Shown: positions 49,305 to 60,950, counted from the first letter of the stretch. The stretch: DNA of 64,000 bases from Ligula intestinalis (GCA_036362985.1 JAYGXS010000009.1:19358052-19422051), one strand, 5' to 3'. Notes: generated from the sequence alone by a model not told the origin. A program made the numbers and translations.

Positions 49305-51811
49305 ATCGCTCACCTAATGTCAATGTGGACTACGATATTTGTCTCTCGCAGGCATTTCATGCCACAGCTGACTTGAATCGTAAGTATTGCTTGATCGCAG
49401 GCGATTTTAACCTTCCAGACGTGCATTGGTTTCCACCAGCCGGTCCTTCAAAGTTCGAGAACTTACTTGAGGCTGTAGATATCGGCATGTGGGATCAGGT
49501 AGTCAATTTTCTCACTCGAGGAGCAAATATCCTCAAGCTAATTTTTGTAGGGGATGCGAACCACTTTCATTGTCATCCTTAGACCCACTTGGGAGTTCAG
49601 ACCATCTCACAGTTGTAGCCACACTAGAACTGAGGAGGACGAAACATTTTCCCAGAAATATAATTTTCGTCATGACTTCCGATCAGCAAATACGGTGGCG
49701 TTACTGACACATATAAACGCTCTCGACTGGTCTGAATTTTTCCAATGTTTAGATGTAAATGTTTGTACCGATGCACTGTTCAAAGTGTGGGGTCCACTCA
49801 TCCTCCACTTTGTCTCCCGTAAGGAAGTAATATATGTCAAGGATGAAGTGTACCTTCCTCTGTCTTTCCGTCGTAGGCTGCGTAAACTCTCTCGTCGTTT
49901 GCATCGGCAGAACGACACTTCCGTTCTGCCCTTGATCACACTGATCTTTGAGCAGGCTAAGAAGCTCTCCGAGGAAAAGCAGATAGCCAATGAGGCCAAC
50001 TTCGCTGAAAACCCTTCTCTAAATGTTGCGAAACTCTTTTCGCGTACAGTAAAAGCGCAGAGGAAAACGCAACACTCCATACTTCAAGACGCTTTAGGAA
50101 ACCCCATAGCTGGCGCTAAGTTGACAGCCGATAGCTTCAATGCGTTTCTATCCAAAAAGTTTAGTGAAAGCTCGTTTGCCGCACTTCCGGCTATCCGGGC
50201 TTGGACGGGTGCCGTCCTCAAAACCATAAGTTTTACTCTCTGGGACGTGACCGAAGTTATCCGTCATTATCGTCAATCTTATAGTCCCGGACCAGATGGC
50301 GTTCCAGTAAGCCCTCTAAAACCTGAAGCGAATAATATTGTTCCGTGTATTCTGTGTAAGACAATTAATCTTGCGCTTGAGAGCGAAACCTTTCCTTCGT
50401 TGTGGAAGGAATCGCACATAATGCCTATTTGCAAGCATGGCCGATCGACGTCATTCGACAACTTTAGGCCAATAAATACACTTCCCGCAGCCTCAAAGAT
50501 CTTGGAGACCTTGATCAAAGAAAAGATGCTGCGTAACCTGACAGAAAACAGCCTGCTTAGCGCAGATCAACATGGATTTCTCGAGAAACGATCTTGTGAC
50601 ACGTGTCAGCTCTCTTTCTTTGATTATGTGCTGCAATCTAGAGACACCGGTTTTGCCATTTATAAAATCTATTTTGATTTTACTAAGGCCTTTGATCGGG
50701 TCGATCATAACCTCCTCCTTTTGAAACTGGCCTCTTTTGGCGTAGGTAGCAAGCCTCTGAACTTCATATCTTCCTATTTGGATGCTCGCACACAACGAGT
50801 AAAAATTTCCAATGTTATCTCCAACCCCACGCATGTGAGGAGTGGAGTTATACAGGGTAGTGTACTGGGTCCGCTCCTATTTTGCCTGTATGTCAACGAC
50901 GTTTCAGATTGTTTTCAGTATTTTAGATCCTTCATATACGCTGATGATTTAAAAGTCACTTATCAGTGTAAACCGGCAGATCGCAACATCGTGCTCGAGC
51001 TGATAAAAAGGATCTTCAGGCCTTCACCCAGTGGTGTTGCACATGCCGCCTCACCCTTTCCTGGCACAAATGTTCCGTTATGGTTGTTGGCGATGATCAT
51101 CAACCGGAATTAAGCATTGATGGCCACGAACTAAATGTCCCAGGAGTTATCAAGGATTTGGGCGTATCCTACTCTAATAGTCTCAATTTGTCAGAGCACT
51201 GTGCCCTGATAGTCTCGAAAGCACGCCAAACCACCGGATTTATCCTTAGAAATTTTAAGACTATCAAGGTTAGAACTAGCCTTTATAATATGTACGTGAG
51301 ACCTAGTCTTGAATACTGTTCGCCCCTATTTAGTCTTCTGTGCACTAGTGAACGGAAGAAAATAGAATCGGTGCAACACTTCTTCACTAGAAGAGTTTTC
51401 ACTACAGAACACCGTAACTTAACCTACCAACAAAGGTGCGAACTTATAAAGCTGGATCCCCTGTGGCTTTGTCGATTGCAGAAGGGTCTATTTTTACTGT
51501 TTAAACTTTTGAATGGTCAAACCTTTAATCCTCTTAGCACAATGAGGCAGCTTGAGCACTCTCGACGCGCCAGTCATCGAGACGTATTTTTATTTCTTTC
51601 TATGGCACGTACAGTTAATTACCGGCAATTTTTTTCAGTACATGCCATATCAATCTGGAATAAGCTGCCCAAAAGTATTAAAACCCAGCAAAGCTACCCT
51701 ATGTTTAAGAGAGCTATAACTAGTTTTCTAAATTCAGGACAACTTTCACGAATTTTGGGTGCTGACTCGGTGGAATCTCTCTTTCACGCTGATGGCGTTT
51801 GTGGACTTTGA
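49305..51811 (+). pseudogene. Endonuclease C-terminal half and reverse transcriptase (split element)
   Basis: The endonuclease rest has KYCLIAGDFNLPDVHW (catalytic GDFN). The frame then moves at about 49580, past an SDHL-type motif. The RT from 49690 shows SPGPDGVPVSPLKPE, FRPINTLPAASKILETLI, YFDFTKAFDRVDHNLL, IQGSVLGPLLFCLYVND and the catalytic FIYADDLK at about 50935-50955. A frameshift near 51090 leads into the thumb (GVIKDLGVSYSNSLNLSEHC, YVRPSLEYCSPLF) and a clean C-terminus ending at the TGA at 51809-51811. Only a few lesions are present, so it is a fairly young copy. Confidence 0.88.
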
Positions 51812-52097
51812 ACATGCCAGGCTTCATGCTGAAGATAATGCTGCTGAAGCAGCAGCCCGCAGTCTGCTAACCCTTCAGCCGATAGCGCGCAACTTTTGCC
51901 GACAACCATTGAAGGAAGACTGAGAACACTGTGTTCTTGTGCCAACCCTCTCCGTCTCGAACTAATGTCCTTAAACTATATGCAACATTTCTCCTGCTGA
52001 TGTGTCAACTCAGCTTACAACTGTACATATATTCCGTTTGTATCATACCTTTGAAGTCAGGTTTTTTCACTTGTAACACACACTCCCTATCTCGCCC

Positions 52098-52140
52098 AGT
52101 ATTGACAATACACAAAACCTGAAATAAAACCAATACTGGC
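52098..52140. repeat. Short inverted repeat after the RT
   Basis: CCAGTATTG near 52098 pairs with CAATACTGG near 52131. It may be part of the element's 3' UTR structure or chance. Confidence 0.4.
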
Positions 52141-52283
52141 TGCAACATAGGGAGTTTGTTTTAGGTTTTTCCGGTCTTCGAGGTTTTGGAAGGCGCCCAA
52201 GAGGTGCATTACCAACTCTTTACAATTGCCTGTAAACTGGCATAATAAACATATTATTATAATGGAAAAAATAGGCCGAAGGG

Positions 52284-52635
52284 CATTACCAGCAAAGACA
52301 GGGGACACTAGGAAGGCCTTTTCTGCCTTTTTAGGCGTCATCGGCTAGTGATACCCAACCCCAGTATGGCCGCATAAATTGCTGCCACACCGAGATTTAA
52401 ACTCGCGATATCTCCCGTCAGGGCGAACGTCCTAACGTTTGAGCTACGAGCTCACGGTCTAGCTGGTATTAGATCGAGAATATACAGTGGCATAGACGCG
52501 TACACCGATGTGTCAGAGGACCTACTCGTCCCTTCATATTGCCTTTAGAGCTCTCTCTCGAGCCTCCACCGCGAGGCGGTGACTCCAAACAAGGTAGAAA
52601 AGGCCTTTAAGTGTCCCCTGTCTTTGCTGGTAATG
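52284..52635. mobile_element. MITE-like element with tRNA-like core, copy 2
   Basis: About 44-bp terminal inverted repeats (52284-52328 and 52592-52635) agree except for a few positions. The internal minus strand (about 52458-52375) has a tRNA-like stretch with GTAGCTCAAACGTTAGGACG and a degenerate B-box. The order TIR, GATACCCAAC, GCCGCATAAATTG, tRNA-like, TIR is shared with the element at 23426-23709. It is non-coding. Confidence 0.8.
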
Positions 52636-52644
52636 TCTTCTGTA

Positions 52645-52714
52645 CATATATATATATATATATACCCCCAGCTGGTATATATATACCCCCAGATGCTGTC
52701 ATACCCCACTAACT

Positions 52715-52765
<51 letters not shown>
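52645..52765. repeat. (TA)n microsatellite with TATACCCC interruptions
   Basis: AT dinucleotide runs at 52649-52662 and 52719-52763 are separated by repeated TATATATATACCCCCAG phrases. Confidence 0.95.
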
Positions 52766-52767
<2 letters not shown>

Positions 52768-52769
52768 AA

Positions 52770-53310
52770 ATAAGGCGATCTCGGGAACCATTGTTTGATC
52801 GTCCTGACGTTTCAAAAGCGTAGGCTTCCGTCATCAGAGGTGGTAATTGTACCGCGCCTCACAGTATTTAAAGTTGTTGGCAGTCATGGTCAATAGGGTT
52901 TAACCAATACAGAGGAGGGGGTTAGACGGGATGTTCAATCATCGTGCCCTGTGAAGCGTAATAACCTCAGTCAAGGGGTCTCTCGTCAACTTCCGGTGTT
53001 CGCGTTTGTGCAGCCATCATTGACCGGAGCTGTCTTCCCAGGCCGGGAATCCTCCTTATGCCCCTACGTCCAGCCGGTTTCACACTTGCAGGCTGACCGG
53101 ATGAGCTGGCTGAGCTGATGATTGCCACTTCCGGTTGTGGCTCAGCTATGGGTGTGTCCACCATCGGCTCCCAAGTTGTCATCGATCGAAGAATTCGTCC
53201 TAGGCCGGTAATCCTATTTGCGCTCATGCGTCCATCCGGTTTCACACTCGCAGACTGACCGGATGAACTGGCTGAGCTGATGATTGCCACTTCCGGTTTC
53301 AACACCAATA
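52770..53310 (-). repeat. Unclassified element fragment with a two-unit tandem repeat
   Basis: The minus-strand frame 53308-52967 encodes two similar units of about 57 residues, each with PEVAIISSASSSGQ.ASVKP, a short basic part and GLGR.LRSM. The DNA units are also similar. Downstream on the minus strand is GATGACGGAAGCCTACGCTT followed by TTGAAACGTCAGG, a phrase that looks like the end region of a retroelement. The family was not identified. Penelope-like elements are one possibility. Confidence 0.5.
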
Positions 53311-53412
53311 AACAATTACAATTTCGGTCTACGCCTACAGACCTTATATATACTGATATATACCACGATCAGAAATTAATTTCTCTGGAGATTAAAAACC
53401 TGAACTTTCTAA

Positions 53413-53422
53413 NNNNNNNNNN
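53413..53422. other. Assembly gap (10 N)
   Basis: Ten unknown bases. The true gap size may differ, so the joined sequence across it should not be treated as continuous. Confidence 1.
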
Positions 53423-56400
53423 TGAGCTGGACCCCTAGCAGCTGTGTCAAGCAGCGGCAGAATACCGGCTAGGGTTCATATCCCCTCAAACCTAACAAGA
53501 AGTGTAGTATTACTGGCGCTGGCACTGGTGCCACCACTTGTCAGCGTTGACGCTGACTGAGCCTTCAATAGGTTTCTTATACCCGAGATCTGAATAAGGA
53601 AGTTGAATCTGGGTTTAACTGCTTCGGGGAAGTACAGGCTTGGGGGCCTGAGCAAAGCTGTGCTTGCCTTGGCTTCCGCACTCTCAGCTCGATCCCTTAT
53701 CAGCACTAATTGTTGAGAAATATGACGTTGATCCTATTGTATATCAATTCAGTATAAAAGGTGGGAATATGAGTTTATCAGCTGAGGTGATTCTGTCTCA
53801 TACGCCAGGTAAGGTTTTTAACTAGCTTCGCATTCTACTGCTAGTTCTTTATACTGATAGTACTGGTAGCGGCAGTGTTATTTCTATTTAACTGATAGTG
53901 GGATAGTGCAATACCTCTTAAAGTAGAATTGATGAGTACAGTAAGGAGAGAGCACACTAAAGGTATTAATCTAAAGGACAGCAGTACTCAATTATAGTAT
54001 CAGGTAGGTACAGTAAGACAGTATAAATCAAATGCAACAGGAATAGGACAATTTCAGTGATGCTGGTAGTATTAATTTTAGTGGGGAAACCAGCAAATCC
54101 GCGCTCTCCATGCGTACTGCACTTTCGAATCCATCCACCAGGCTGTCATCTTATTAGCTGACGAAATTTATTAAGAAATAGCTCAAGCTTTACCATGTCT
54201 TGGCTAAATTTTGCATTGTCTAACTCCCTCTTGAGGACACAGGAGATGTCTTCTTTGTAATAGAAGAGGCATCTGCTTTCTAGTCATCTAAGTTGCTACA
54301 TGCTATTAGGTCATAACAAGTGGCTACCGTAGCCTTTCTAGGTTATCTAGATCTAGCTCAGATTTTTAGAGGTAACCATCGTTCTAGAAATGTGCTCTAC
54401 AAGTTCGGCACTAGAGGGCAACAGTATGAAAGTACATTGCTGCAGTGAAAGCGCATTAATTGTGATGCTGAAGATACTAGCGATTATAGTTCGTTCAGTC
54501 CATAGGAAACTGTTACCATATTTGATCCAAAGAGCATATAATTATGCATTTTGGGAGTCGGCTCAAGATAGGAATAACAATAAGGACGGCTTGCCTAATG
54601 CCAAAACAGGATTCGGCGACTGAACTAAATGCCGAGAGTACTGTCTTTCTGACATGGTATCTAGGGGTTTTGTCTGTCCGGGCCATAGGAGAGTCATCTC
54701 TTGTGGTCACTGGGTATAGCGTTCGGTGGACAGCGCCCACCTAGTACTACTGAATGCATAAGATTGGTGCCTAGTACGCAGCCCCAACCTATATCGAGGA
54801 TTATTTGGCCACTTGCTGTTAGTAGGCTATTATAATACTTTTTCCAGTAGTTGACTCCTTCTCATGAGGTTTAGAGGACAACTCAGGTCTAATAGGAGAT
54901 CAATATCTTCTGTAATAAACTAACATTGCAATATCCTATAATTGTGTCGGTAGTTAAGTACTAATGGATAAGCAAGGTAGCACCTATACTGTAACAATAT
55001 CTGAGTGTAAGACACGCATCTTATATTTGCAATAAGCACAGCTGATGGAAATATGCGCTTACAAGCCTCCTTGTCTTCCACGGAAGTGATCAGTAGAGCA
55101 TGCTGGTTAAGCTGCGTTGATTTTTGTCGCTTTACGGGTGACGCAGACCAACAGACGATTGATGCAGCCGTTGAAAGTCCCATGATAATGCTTTGCGTCA
55201 ATCGAGCGCCCAGACAGGTTCGTAAGCAACTAATAACTCTCTGTTTTGCACGCGACAGCTTAGGCCAACTATTCTGTTGATGCCCCAGTTATGCTCCAAA
55301 CAGGCTGATGCAGTGACTTGAGCGTGACTCAGGTTTTCAGTGATAGTCAACTTCCCGCAGCATCGAACTGCATTCTCGCTCATCACTCATCCATCTGAGA
55401 CCGATGTCAGTCTGTCACACCTAAGGTCCGAAAAACGCCTCGCGTGTTTTTGCGGGGAAAGACATTAGAAGCGCGGCTGGTGTTATCTTCTCAGTGGGGA
55501 TGCATTCTACTGCGCGATGGCTGGACTATTTTCAGGTTTGGCGCTTTTCCGTTTCTATAACCATATGGCCCTCCTTCCCACCTGTCATCTACGGTTTTGT
55601 CTGTCCGGGCCATAGGAAGGTCATGTCTTGTGGTCACTGTGTGTGGCGTTTTGTGGATAGCGCCCACCTAGGACTACGGAGGTGGCTGTGCAGGATAGCC
55701 GGGCTTCCCTTGTCATTGGTTTGGCCTGTGCATTTGCCCATGCGAAGGGGGTACAGACCAGCAGAAGCGTGCAGATTGGACTTTCTACTGGTAGTTTTGC
55801 GGTCAGCATGAGCGGAGAACCACTGGCAGCCTATTTGCCAGTCAAGTGCTATGATTGGTTTGTGAATGGCCAATGGCCCCTAGTCACATGTTCTGCCAAT
55901 GGTTACCAATTTAATGGGTGAGGCTTGCGTGCGATCTGGCCCCAAGAGTCCTTTATCCTATTCTGTGCGCCTACCTGTGTTGCGTGATTTTTGTAACAAT
56001 CACTTTGAACAAGCAGCTAAAAGGGAATAAATTTCGGGGTAACCCTTTGTCAGCCGTTGCAGGATAGTCTCAGTATCTAGGTCTCCTACCATCCCAGAGG
56101 TGTATTTGACCGGATTGCTGGCCCAAATTGTAGCGTTCACGAGAACGCAATCTGTATGATCGGTTTCACGGGATGTCTTGGTTGACCTATATCCTCATAC
56201 AGACGCGCATACATATGACGTATAGAGCGCATATACTTACTCATCAGCGCAAATCAACTGTGGGCGTCTACATTAGCATCGTAACCATTTTCATTCTCAT
56301 AATTTATTCAGCCATTTTGCGTTCGGCACTTACCAGTTTGGGAATCATTTTAACACACAGAGGTTTGGCTTATAAATGGAAGTAGCTGATGAAAACAGTC

Positions 56401-57180
56401 GTAGGCTAAACCTCAGACTCGGCTTTGAGAACTAGATTTAAAACGAAATATCAGAGCAAGGAAAATCTAGGCTAAGAGACTCGATAGCATATACTTAGAG
56501 GTGCGTGTGTGTCTAAGCTGTGTAGTGATTGATAGCTAAATAAGTTGTAGGTAAGTTAGATTACAGTTTTGTGTAGACCGTATGGCATCTTAGCTGACGT
56601 GACTAAGGTGGCCGGAGTTTAGTTATAGTAAAATTGAAAAATTTGAATTAAAAGTAATTAAAAAGAAAAAAGAAGATCTGGGCTACGAGACTTACTGCAT
56701 ATACTAGAGCTAAAGGCTAAGCTAGTGGCCGATCTAATTAGTGTATTCTGTATAAAGCTGGTAGGAAGTTTTTTGATAGGTTTCGGTGTGGCGTACAGTG
56801 ATCCCTTGCCTTGTCATTTTTTATCGGAGCGCTTGCCGAGTAAAGTACGCCATACATGTATCTAGTCCCTGCGTTGGTTCAGGGCACCTGTCACACGATT
56901 CGTTTTAGGTGCAAAGTGGTTAATGCAGTGGTTTAACGCAATGTCAAAGTCTTATAGTATTGTTATTGGTAGTTGTAAGAATGCATTTAAAGGATAAGAT
57001 CGGAGAGCAAGTACCCTCGGCTAATCATGGTCTGGCTGCCGGCCTCTATAGTTAGCGTACATGGGCTGAGTGCGTAGCCTGTTGATTATCAGAATGTAGA
57101 GCTATAATTTTACTGAGCCTGGATTTATAGAGTATTTCAGGCTGATAATGCAACAGGGCATAGGAATAGTGCATAGATGG
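53423..57180. other. Non-coding region with degraded repeats
   Basis: 53515-53705 resembles 46780-46990, and 56455-56580 resembles 47395-47520, so parts derive from the 4.6-kb dispersed repeat family. An 85-bp direct repeat lies at 54668-54750 and 55593-55677. No gene was recognised in this 3.7 kb. Confidence 0.6.
54668..55677. repeat. Direct repeat pair, about 85 bp each
   Basis: 54668-54750 and 55593-55677 share GTTTTGTCTGTCCGGGCCAT and GCGCCCACCTAG, with scattered differences. The units are about 925 bp apart, in the same orientation. Confidence 0.85.
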
Positions 57181-57202
57181 AGTCTAGGATGTGACTTACG
57201 TT

Positions 57203-57840
57203 TTAGTGGGAGAGGCTGCGAGCAGGAAGGTTAGTTTCTGTGTTGGATACCATAGGAAATAAAGGTGGTGTAAAGGTGGTACGTTGCGTCCTGAGATGAC
57301 CTACCAGGCCAATACGTGCATGGAACGTTCGCATGATGAGGCGATGGTCTGACACATCATCAGCAGTTGGGACCGTCTTTGTTACCAACACGTCCGCTTG
57401 GCCACACCGCCGTACAAGGACATAGTCAAGGAGATGCCATTCCCGGGATCTAGGTTGCATCCAGGACACCTTCTTCCGATGCGGGAGGCAAAATAATGTT
57501 TTTGTCAGAGCAATGCAGCGCACTGCGCAGATGCGCAGAAGCCGCAGGCCATTGTCATTCATATTGTCGCGGCCGTGGGGACCTAACACATACCCCTCCA
57601 GGTAGCATGGTCGGCACCGACGGGAGCGTTGAAGTCTCCAAGGATAATCAGTTTTTCTGACCTCGGTGCATTCGCTAGGAGGGCGTGAAGGTCCTCGTAG
57701 AACCTGTTTATTATCGCGTCTGGATTTGTAATCGTGGGTGCATAGACGCTGATTATAGTAGCGAAGTTGTTTGCCCGAAGAGGCAAACGGAAGCTCATCA
57801 AGCGGTCGTTAATGCCTTGCGGCATGTTGGTTAGAGGTAG
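57203..57840 (-). pseudogene. RTE-type AP endonuclease fragment (F)
   Basis: On the minus strand: MPQGINDRLMSFRLPL, FATIISVYAPT, LIILGDFNAPVGADHATWRG (catalytic GDFN), then after a frameshift GPHGRDNMNDNGLRLLRICA, RKKVSWMQPRSREWHLLDYV and SDHRLIM. This is the endonuclease of RTE/BovB-like elements, often labelled craniofacial development protein 2-like in databases. The N-terminal start and the whole RT are missing. It joins directly to a CR1-like RT at about 57840. Confidence 0.88.
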
Positions 57841-58900
57841 GAGGCAATGAAATCGAGTAGGGGAGGCCTGATGCCTAGGGCTTCCAGTTTCACTAAGAGG
57901 CGCCTATGCGGCACCTTGTCAAAAGCTTTACTAAGGTCAAAGTAAATCACAATGGCTGATTGCTGTTCATTACGAAGTGAAGTAACCAGGTTAAGGCATG
58001 CCAAGTGGCAGGTTTCGCATGATCTTCCAGGTAGAAATCCATGCTGTGAGGAACTTAATAGTTTATTTTCTACACAAAATCGAGAATTTCATTAAAAATG
58101 ATCTTTTCCAAAAGTTTGGCTAGGGCCGGGGTTTTATGAACACCTCGGTAGTTATTTACGTCCGAACGAGATCCTGACTTGAAGATTGGAAGAAAAATAG
58201 ATACATTCCATGAGTCAGGAAAGAAACCGTTTAGAAGATGAGCTGAGAATAGATGACTTAGCAATCGGGGGAAGCTGAATACTCTCTTTATAAGTGAATT
58301 TGGAAGGCCGTCAGTTCCCGAGGAGTGCGAGTTTTTTAGACGGATAATGTGCTTACGAATTACTTCTATGTAGAAATCTATGGTACTGAGAGTATCGACT
58401 GAGCATGGCTGAAATGATGGGACTGGTTCAGATTCCGTCGTAAGGTGCTTTGCAAAGAATGCATTGAACAGTTCAGCCTTCTTAAACTCATCTTGCACAA
58501 AGGTTTTATTTTCATTCAGTAAAGGGGGAATTCGTGACCTTTTTTTAGCGGAGGACCGACGACGGAACAGCTGGGCATTAGATTTTGCAGAGTTTAACTC
58601 GCTGAGTGCGCAAGATTCCCTCTGTTTGTCACGTGCAACACGAATCTTAGATGCGTATTCGAAAATCTCTGCGACACTAAGGTGCACCGATAATGAACTA
58701 GTAGACTGGTCTTTCAACTGTCTTTGCAATTTCTTTAGTCTAGACATAAGAAAATGAGGAACGGTGGGGTCCGAAATATAAGGCTTAGCATTTTTGAACG
58801 GCACAAATTCCAAAATGCTATTTGAAATTGCCGTCATTAAGTCACCGAGAATTGTTACACTGTTCGTGGAGGAAAGCTCCTGCCAGTCTAGTTAGTCCAT
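57841..58900 (-). pseudogene. RT N-terminal half (element E)
   Basis: Open from 58837 to 58070 with KNSHSSGTDGLPNSLIKRVF, FPDSWNVSIFLPIFKSG and NNYRGVHKTPALAKLLEKII. A frameshift at about 58070 leads into LLSSSQHGFLPGRSCETCHL and FDLSKAFDKVPHRRLLVKLE. It ends at the chimeric junction. Confidence 0.85.
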
Positions 58901-59036
58901 AAAGTTGTTAATTAAATTAATATCAGTTAGGTCAAACGCACGATAGGTACGAATGGCGCTAGCCTTTTTCGTAGAAGCAAGCGGAAGCCAACCATGGATT
59001 AAAGTATGGTCACTTTGGAAGAGGTTCTGTTCGTAG

Positions 59037-59591
59037 TCAACGAAAAGGGGGGAAAATGTCATTCAAGAAAATTAAATCTAAAATATGCTGATCCCTTGTT
59101 GGGGAACAGACCAACTGAGAACAGTTTGAAAAATTGATGGTATCTAGGAAGGGCTGAAATCTGGATGGACAACAGTTCAATGACCAATCAATTTCGGGAA
59201 AGTTAAAATCCCCAGCGATAACTTTAGCATCAAAGGTGGACTCCGAAATCAGCTTCAATATTTCGCAAAGCTTTTCGTCGTCTTCCGATGATGAGTTAGG
59301 GGGACTATAAATGCATCCGATAATCGCCTTTTGACGGGGAGACAGGATAATGGATGCAAAGGAGTAATTGCCCGAGAATGACTCAGCATCTAGGTCGAAC
59401 GGGAAATGCTTAAAAACAGCTTTAATATAGAGAAGACAAACGCCACCACGCTTACTAGGGCGGTCTTGATGGTAGAAATCATACTTGTCTATTATGAGTA
59501 AAGCATCAGAAATTAGTGGATGGGTCCACGACTCTGTAATGCACATAAAATCCGGCTTCAGCTCGAACGCAATATCTCTAAGTTGAGCCAT
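59037..59591 (-). CDS. Endonuclease domain (element E)
   Basis: A 184-residue open frame with FMCITESWTHP (catalytic ES), KRGGVCLLYIK, IIGCIYSPPNSSSEDDEKLC, KVIAGDFNFPEIDW (catalytic GDFN) and DQHILDLIFLND. It is truncated before the SDH motif by a shift near 59040. It encodes the AP-type endonuclease that nicks the target. Confidence 0.85.
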   Translation of the reverse strand: MAQLRDIAFELKPDFMCITESWTHPLISDALLIIDKYDFYHQDRPSKRGGVCLLYIKAVFKHFPFDLDAESFSGNYSFASIILSPRQKAIIGCIYSPPNSSSEDDEKLCEILKLISESTFDAKVIAGDFNFPEIDWSLNCCPSRFQPFLDTINFSNCSQLVCSPTRDQHILDLIFLNDIFPPFR

Positions 59592-59675
59592 CTTATTTAA
59601 TACAGATCTTGATGATATCTAATATCAAGATGATATCTAATGTAGCTTGAGTAATCGAACTAGGGTTATCTTTAT

Positions 59676-60825
59676 TTAATAATAAAAATTTGGAGGTGGG
59701 TAATTTCGTTGGAAGTTTGGAGAATAGCCATCAACTGGAGCAGGAAAATTAACATTAGAAAGCTGAAGGGGATATTTAAAGGCTCCAGGTCGATAGCTCT
59801 GTGAGATCGATGGGCCATAGGGATTAGTGCCGTGGTGAGTTTGCTGAAAGTTACCGGGAAATTGGGAAAACCGAGACGGGAAATAGAGGCTGGTGGGCGA
59901 GGTAAGGTAACTATGAGGATTAAGAGGTGGAAAGCCTGGCCCAGTATGATACTTGTGATAAGTAGGGTAACCTATATGTTTGTTAACTTCCTGTTGCATA
60001 GGCTTCATTTGTGATTGGGAAGGCTGCATGCTCGCGGTTGAGTTACGGATCCCACCCTTTCGACGACCTGAATTGGGTGATTTAATAGAAGGTTTGAGAG
60101 GACTCTGATCGAGTATCGAAGCTGTTGGTCTACCTGACGTAGAGTGCTTTTCGGAATTTCTAGGAGGGCTACCAGAATTACTAGCTATGGCAACTGGGGA
60201 AGCATCTAAGTTGGAAGGAGACGGGGATGTCTGGTGACTTGAGGGGGATGAGACAGTTGCTGTACTGGGGAGCAGTAATCTAGGTTTGCCAGGAATAAGA
60301 GTACATGGCTCGCTAGGCTTCCTAGGGCTACGACCAGGAACTTAAGCCAGTTGCGGTAAATTATCAATTTTATTAGAAGAACTTGATGCTATTCTTTGCT
60401 CCATTGGAGTGAGATCATGATGGAGGAAATACTCTGTATTTTTCAGATATTTGGTAACAAGCTTTTGCTGTTTAAAAATGGCATCGATTTCAATGGGTGT
60501 AAATAGCTTGACTAAAATGGGTGGGTTTTTACTGCGAGATGACAGTCTAATAGCCTCTGCTATTTTATAGTTAAATCTGCAGGAGTAGAGGAAATGCATT
60601 GCAACGTCCATTGGCCAAATTGATTTCGGAACGTTTTTCAGAATAAAATTGTACGTTTTTTTGTCTATCCTGTGACTCATTTGCGACCAAATTAACGAGA
60701 GTATCTAAACGTTTGCATTCCTGAGAGGAAACTGCAGATATATTCCCATCAAATAGGGTCCCAAGGGTTGAAAAAACTGACCCAAATTTCAACATAAACT
60801 CGTTGCGATTTTTCATTGCAGACAA
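59676..60825 (-). pseudogene. ORF1 of element E
   Basis: From 60680 to 59676 one frame runs through with a single TAA at about 60342. It carries KNPPILVKLFTPIEIDAIFK and HHDLTPMEQRI, which match the nucleic-acid-binding end of CR1-type ORF1. A Ser/Pro/basic linker follows, then a striking Pro/Tyr/Gln-rich C-terminus (59676-60029). An upstream frame (60825-60571) gives the helical N-terminal part. It would bind element RNA. Confidence 0.7.
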
Positions 60826-60950
60826 ATCTATTTGCTCGGTAATCAGATCAGGCTGAATACTGATGTCAGGCTGAAGACTGATATCAGTAATGATGTTTGC
60901 CTTTCGCAGACACCGCTTGGGTCAGGAATTCTGAGGCTTCCTACTGAATG

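Larger units (their letters stand above)
44281..51811 (+). mobile_element. CR1-like non-LTR retrotransposon, split by a 2.9-kb insertion
   Basis: Plus-strand element. It has a probable 5' UTR (about 44281-44760), ORF1 (44761 onward), the first part of the endonuclease (46041-46375), an insertion (46376-49304), the rest of the endonuclease (49305-49640), RT (49554-51113) and the thumb/C-terminus (51080-51811). The endonuclease reads CVHRPP at the left break and continues PNVNVDYD at the right, in register. The phrase ATCGC.CACCTAA is duplicated on both sides. The two halves are therefore read as one original element. Confidence 0.8.
57841..60950 (-). mobile_element. CR1-like non-LTR retrotransposon E, 3'-truncated
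   Basis: A minus-strand element with ORF1 (60825-59676), endonuclease (59591-59037) and the first half of RT (about 58900-57841). The coding order is complete, but the RT stops after FDKVPHRRLLVKLEALGIRP, where it is fused to an unrelated endonuclease fragment. The catalytic YADD part is missing. The 3'-truncated state is unusual for non-LTR elements, which usually lose their 5' ends. Confidence 0.85.
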
